8,117 bases of DNA from an uncultured Collinsella sp. GTDB taxonomy: Bacteria > Actinomycetota > Coriobacteriia > Coriobacteriales > Coriobacteriaceae. A program made the translations under genes and the position numbers. Shown one piece after another: positions 6,592 through 8,117 of this stretch. Numbering within the stretch: position 1 is the first letter of the stretch; each line of letters begins with the position of its first letter. Below the pieces are notes generated by a model. The model was not told the DNA's origin. It saw nothing but the letters and a program-made list of their open reading frames with translations, and did not search any database. The DNA lies in the NCBI GenBank assembly GCA_900553215.1, contig USCJ01000052.1, positions 1 through 8,117 on the forward strand. The letters run 5' to 3'.

Positions 6592-7499
6592 TTGTTTTCG
6601 CAGGCTTGCGTGGACTGCGCGGGTTTGTCGCCCGTCACACCCAGCCCGTAGCGAAAGCTAATAGCATCGACGGGGCACGCGCCCACGCATTTGCCGCAAC
6701 GAATGCACTCGGCATGGTCGGGCGTACGCGTAACGTCCACGTCCATCTGGCACACCTTGGCGCACTTGCCGCACGAGACGCATTTGCACTGGTCAACCTG
6801 GATCCCCAGCAACGACACCTTGTTCATGAGTGCATAAAATGCGCCGAGGGGGCAAATCCATTTACAGAAGGGGCGGTAGAACAGCACGCTCAGCACCGCA
6901 ACCACAATGAGGATCGCGAGCTTCCAGGTAAAGAGCTTTCCCAGCGCAGAGCGGATTCCCATGTTCATGATGGACAGCGGAATCGCGCCCTCGAGCACGC
7001 CCTGCGGACAGATGTACTTGCAAAAGAACGGGTCGCCCATACCCACATCGTTAACCACCAAGACGGGCAGCAGCACCACGGCAAACAGCAGCACGGCATA
7101 CTTGATGTACGTGAGCGGCTTGAGCTTTTTCGTGGAGAGCTTTTTGCTGGGAATCTTATGCAAAAGCTCTTGTAGCCATCCAAACGGGCACAAAAAGCCG
7201 CATACAAAACGTCCCAGCAGCACGCCGATCAGAATGAGCGTTCCGGTGACGTAATACGAAAAGCTAAACTTAGACGAGCCCACCACCGACTGAAACGACC
7301 CGATGGGGCACGCACCCGAGGCCGCCGGACACGAGTAGCAGTTGAGGCCCGGCACGCAGACGGCTTTGCCCGTTCCCTGGTAGATGCCGCCCTTTGCAAA
7401 GTTAGGCAGGTGAATATTGGTCGCAAGCGTCGCCGCCGCCTGAATCAATCCACGAAATCGCGCTAAAAGATGCGATGCAGTGTTTTTTCTTTTATCCAA
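6588..7499 (-). CDS. NapH-like polyferredoxin membrane protein (4Fe-4S binding)
   Basis: From the TTG at 7499 this is a 303-residue membrane iron-sulfur protein. After a short basic N-terminus and a first hydrophobic segment comes a cysteine cluster CVPGLNCYSCPAASGACP. It is followed by membrane helices punctuated by CGFLCPFG, CKYICPQG and CKWICPLG, the CX3CP signature of the NapH/NosR group. The C-terminal domain holds two classical 4Fe-4S sites, CVSCGKCAKVC and CIRCGKCVGACP. Relatives move electrons between membrane quinols or cytoplasmic donors and extracytoplasmic partners. The TTG start is chosen because the family's N-terminus begins about there, GGAG lies ten bases upstream, and the frame further upstream is occupied by the small CXXC gene, which this start overlaps by 8 nt. 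Co-transcription with the TlpA-like gene suggests it delivers electrons to that thiol protein. Confidence 0.9.
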   Translation of the reverse strand: MDKRKNTASHLLARFRGLIQAAATLATNIHLPNFAKGGIYQGTGKAVCVPGLNCYSCPAASGACPIGSFQSVVGSSKFSFSYYVTGTLILIGVLLGRFVCGFLCPFGWLQELLHKIPSKKLSTKKLKPLTYIKYAVLLFAVVLLPVLVVNDVGMGDPFFCKYICPQGVLEGAIPLSIMNMGIRSALGKLFTWKLAILIVVAVLSVLFYRPFCKWICPLGAFYALMNKVSLLGIQVDQCKCVSCGKCAKVCQMDVDVTRTPDHAECIRCGKCVGACPVDAISFRYGLGVTGDKPAQSTQACENK

Positions 7500-7638
7500 T
7501 TCCGATACACTCCAAGCACAGCCTGATTGCCTTGGCCAGCACGGCATCTGCCTCGCCGCGCATAATTCCAAAGCCAACCATGGCTACCCCAACGATCAGC
7601 AAAGCCACCTGCGCCACAGGCTTAATCGCTTTGAACAA
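7492..7638 (-). CDS. CD1871A-like small CXXC membrane peptide
   Basis: A 48-residue protein with one hydrophobic membrane segment (about residues 8-25). It is followed by MRGEADAVLAKAI and a C-terminal RLCLECIGIG with the CXXC motif CLEC (41-44). The RGE...VL.KAI..CLECIGIG ending matches my recollection of the small family named after Clostridioides difficile CD1871A. Its function is unknown; a membrane-tethered thiol relay is inferred from the CXXC motif and its neighbours. Translation starts at TTG, eight bases after a strong AAAGGAG site; no ATG precedes the conserved part. The stop TAA lies inside the start of the polyferredoxin gene, so the two are probably translationally coupled. It is the first gene of the redox operon. 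Its length and non-ATG start make it easy to miss. Confidence 0.82.
   Translation of the reverse strand: MFKAIKPVAQVALLIVGVAMVGFGIMRGEADAVLAKAIRLCLECIGIG
7510..7513 (-). promoter_or_regulatory. Ribosome binding site for the polyferredoxin TTG start
   Basis: GGAG lies ten bases before the TTG at 7499-7497, within the last codons of the small CXXC gene. The spacing is slightly long, so initiation probably depends partly on ribosomes finishing the upstream gene. Confidence 0.45.
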
Positions 7639-7646
7639 TCTGACCA

Positions 7647-7653
7647 CTCCTTT
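7647..7653 (-). promoter_or_regulatory. Ribosome binding site deciding the TTG start of the small CXXC gene
   Basis: The minus-strand AAAGGAG sits eight bases before the TTG at 7638-7636. Its strength and spacing support the 48-codon gene starting at a rare codon rather than at the internal ATG codons. Confidence 0.75.
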
Positions 7654-7671
7654 CGTTTCGCGACCCATTGG

Positions 7672-7699
7672 ACCATACCGACTATAAAATCCGTGTTAA
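7672..7699 (-). promoter_or_regulatory. Candidate promoter of the redox operon
   Basis: The minus strand has a -35 box TTAACA (7699-7694), a 16-bp spacer and a -10 box TATGGT (7677-7672). The expected start near 7665 leaves a leader of roughly 27 bases that contains the AAAGGAG site. The match to consensus is moderate. Confidence 0.4.
7683..7688 (+). promoter_or_regulatory. Candidate -10 box of the response regulator gene
   Basis: TATAAA, followed by AT, lies about 40 bases before the ATG at 7728. No good -35 box stands 16-18 bases upstream. Such a promoter often needs an activator, possibly the response regulator itself. The box falls within the spacer of the opposing redox-operon promoter. 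Confidence 0.3.
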
Positions 7700-7727
7700 G
7701 CGTGAATGACTATGCAAGGAGAACGTT

Positions 7728-8117
7728 ATGCGCATCTTGGTCGTCGAGGACGAGCGGGCGCTGTGCGATGCGATCGCACGCAGCCTGCGCAACTTGGCCT
7801 ATAGCGTCGACTGCTGCTACGACGGGCAGCAGGCCCTCGATCTGCTCGATGTCGAGACCTTTGATCTTGTCGTGCTCGACCTCAATCTCCCCCATGTCGA
7901 CGGCATGACCGTGCTCAGGCAACTCAGGACAACTGATTGTGAGACCAAGGTGCTTGTGCTCTCGGCACGTGGCGAGGTCTCCGACAAGGTGGCGGGGCTC
8001 GATGCGGGCGCCAACGACTACCTCACCAAGCCCTTCGCCACGGCGGAGCTGCTGGCCCGGCTGCGGGCCATGACCCGGCAGAGCGTCCAGCTCAGCAGCC
8101 GCCTGACCTTTGGGAGC
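7728..8117 (+). CDS. OmpR-family two-component response regulator, N-terminal part
   Basis: The first 130 codons of a rightward gene that runs off the window. They encode a complete receiver domain: acidic Glu7/Asp8, phospho-acceptor Asp51 in LVVLDLNLPHVDG, switch Ser79 in LVLSARG and Lys101 in DYLTKPF. The order and spacing, and the segment AELLARLRAMTRQ that leads into a linker, are typical of OmpR/PhoB regulators with a winged-helix output domain. That output domain lies outside the window. AAGGAG six bases before the ATG supports the start. The gene is divergent from the redox operon with a 89-bp gap, so it may control that operon. A histidine kinase gene would be expected downstream. Its signal cannot be inferred. 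Confidence 0.93.
   Translation, partial: MRILVVEDERALCDAIARSLRNLAYSVDCCYDGQQALDLLDVETFDLVVLDLNLPHVDGMTVLRQLRTTDCETKVLVLSARGEVSDKVAGLDAGANDYLTKPFATAELLARLRAMTRQSVQLSSRLTFGS

Noticed and set aside
7500..7577. N-terminal extension of the polyferredoxin from the ATG at 7577
   Set aside because: The extra 26 residues lie in another frame of the small CXXC gene, have no family resemblance, and no ribosome site precedes that ATG.
1..8117. CRISPR array, tRNA, rRNA or toxin-antitoxin content
   Set aside because: No regularly spaced repeats, cloverleaf-like segments or paired small toxin and antitoxin frames were seen.

Overview
The window looks like a chromosomal segment of a moderately GC-rich, anaerobic Gram-positive bacterium. 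The best guess is a gut actinobacterium of the Coriobacteriia (Collinsella-like). That guess rests on base composition, strong GGAGG-type ribosome sites, rho-independent terminators, a lipoprotein in place of a periplasmic protein, and the gene families present. No rRNA or marker gene fixes the taxon.

Layout, left to right. (1) 1-33: first 11 codons of a leftward gene, with its own promoter and a 24-bp dyad operator at 64-87. (2) 162-194: a perfect 33-bp palindrome touching the stop codon of the next gene. (3) 193-3447, leftward: a MacB-type ABC transporter with ATPase and permease fused in one chain and a very large extracellular insert. (4) 3572-3660: a strong terminator and a second, degenerate copy of the 33-bp palindrome. 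(5) 3671-5362, leftward: a CoA-disulfide reductase/NADH-dependent flavoprotein with a C-terminal rhodanese domain. It is preceded by a 50-codon rhodanese remnant (5365-5517) whose stop lies 2 nt from its start codon. (6) 5536-5564: a textbook terminator. (7) 5590-7638: a leftward three-gene redox operon of a 48-residue CLEC membrane peptide, a NapH-like polyferredoxin membrane protein and a TlpA/ResA-type thioredoxin-fold lipoprotein. (8) 7639-7727: divergent intergenic region. (9) 7728-8117, rightward: the receiver domain of an OmpR-type response regulator, cut by the window end.

The theme of the right two thirds is thiol and sulfur redox chemistry. The polyferredoxin can carry electrons through or along the membrane. 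The small CXXC peptide and the lipoprotein CXXC domain are plausible thiol relays to the outer face. The flavoprotein/rhodanese handles CoA disulfide, CoA persulfide or polysulfide in the cytoplasm. The divergent response regulator is a candidate regulator of the redox operon. The ABC transporter and the left-edge gene appear to be separate units.

The least obvious content is the small CXXC gene, which starts at TTG and overlaps its neighbour, the truncated rhodanese, and the pair of 33-bp palindromes placed just behind stop codons. No mobile-element gene, CRISPR array, tRNA or rRNA was seen.
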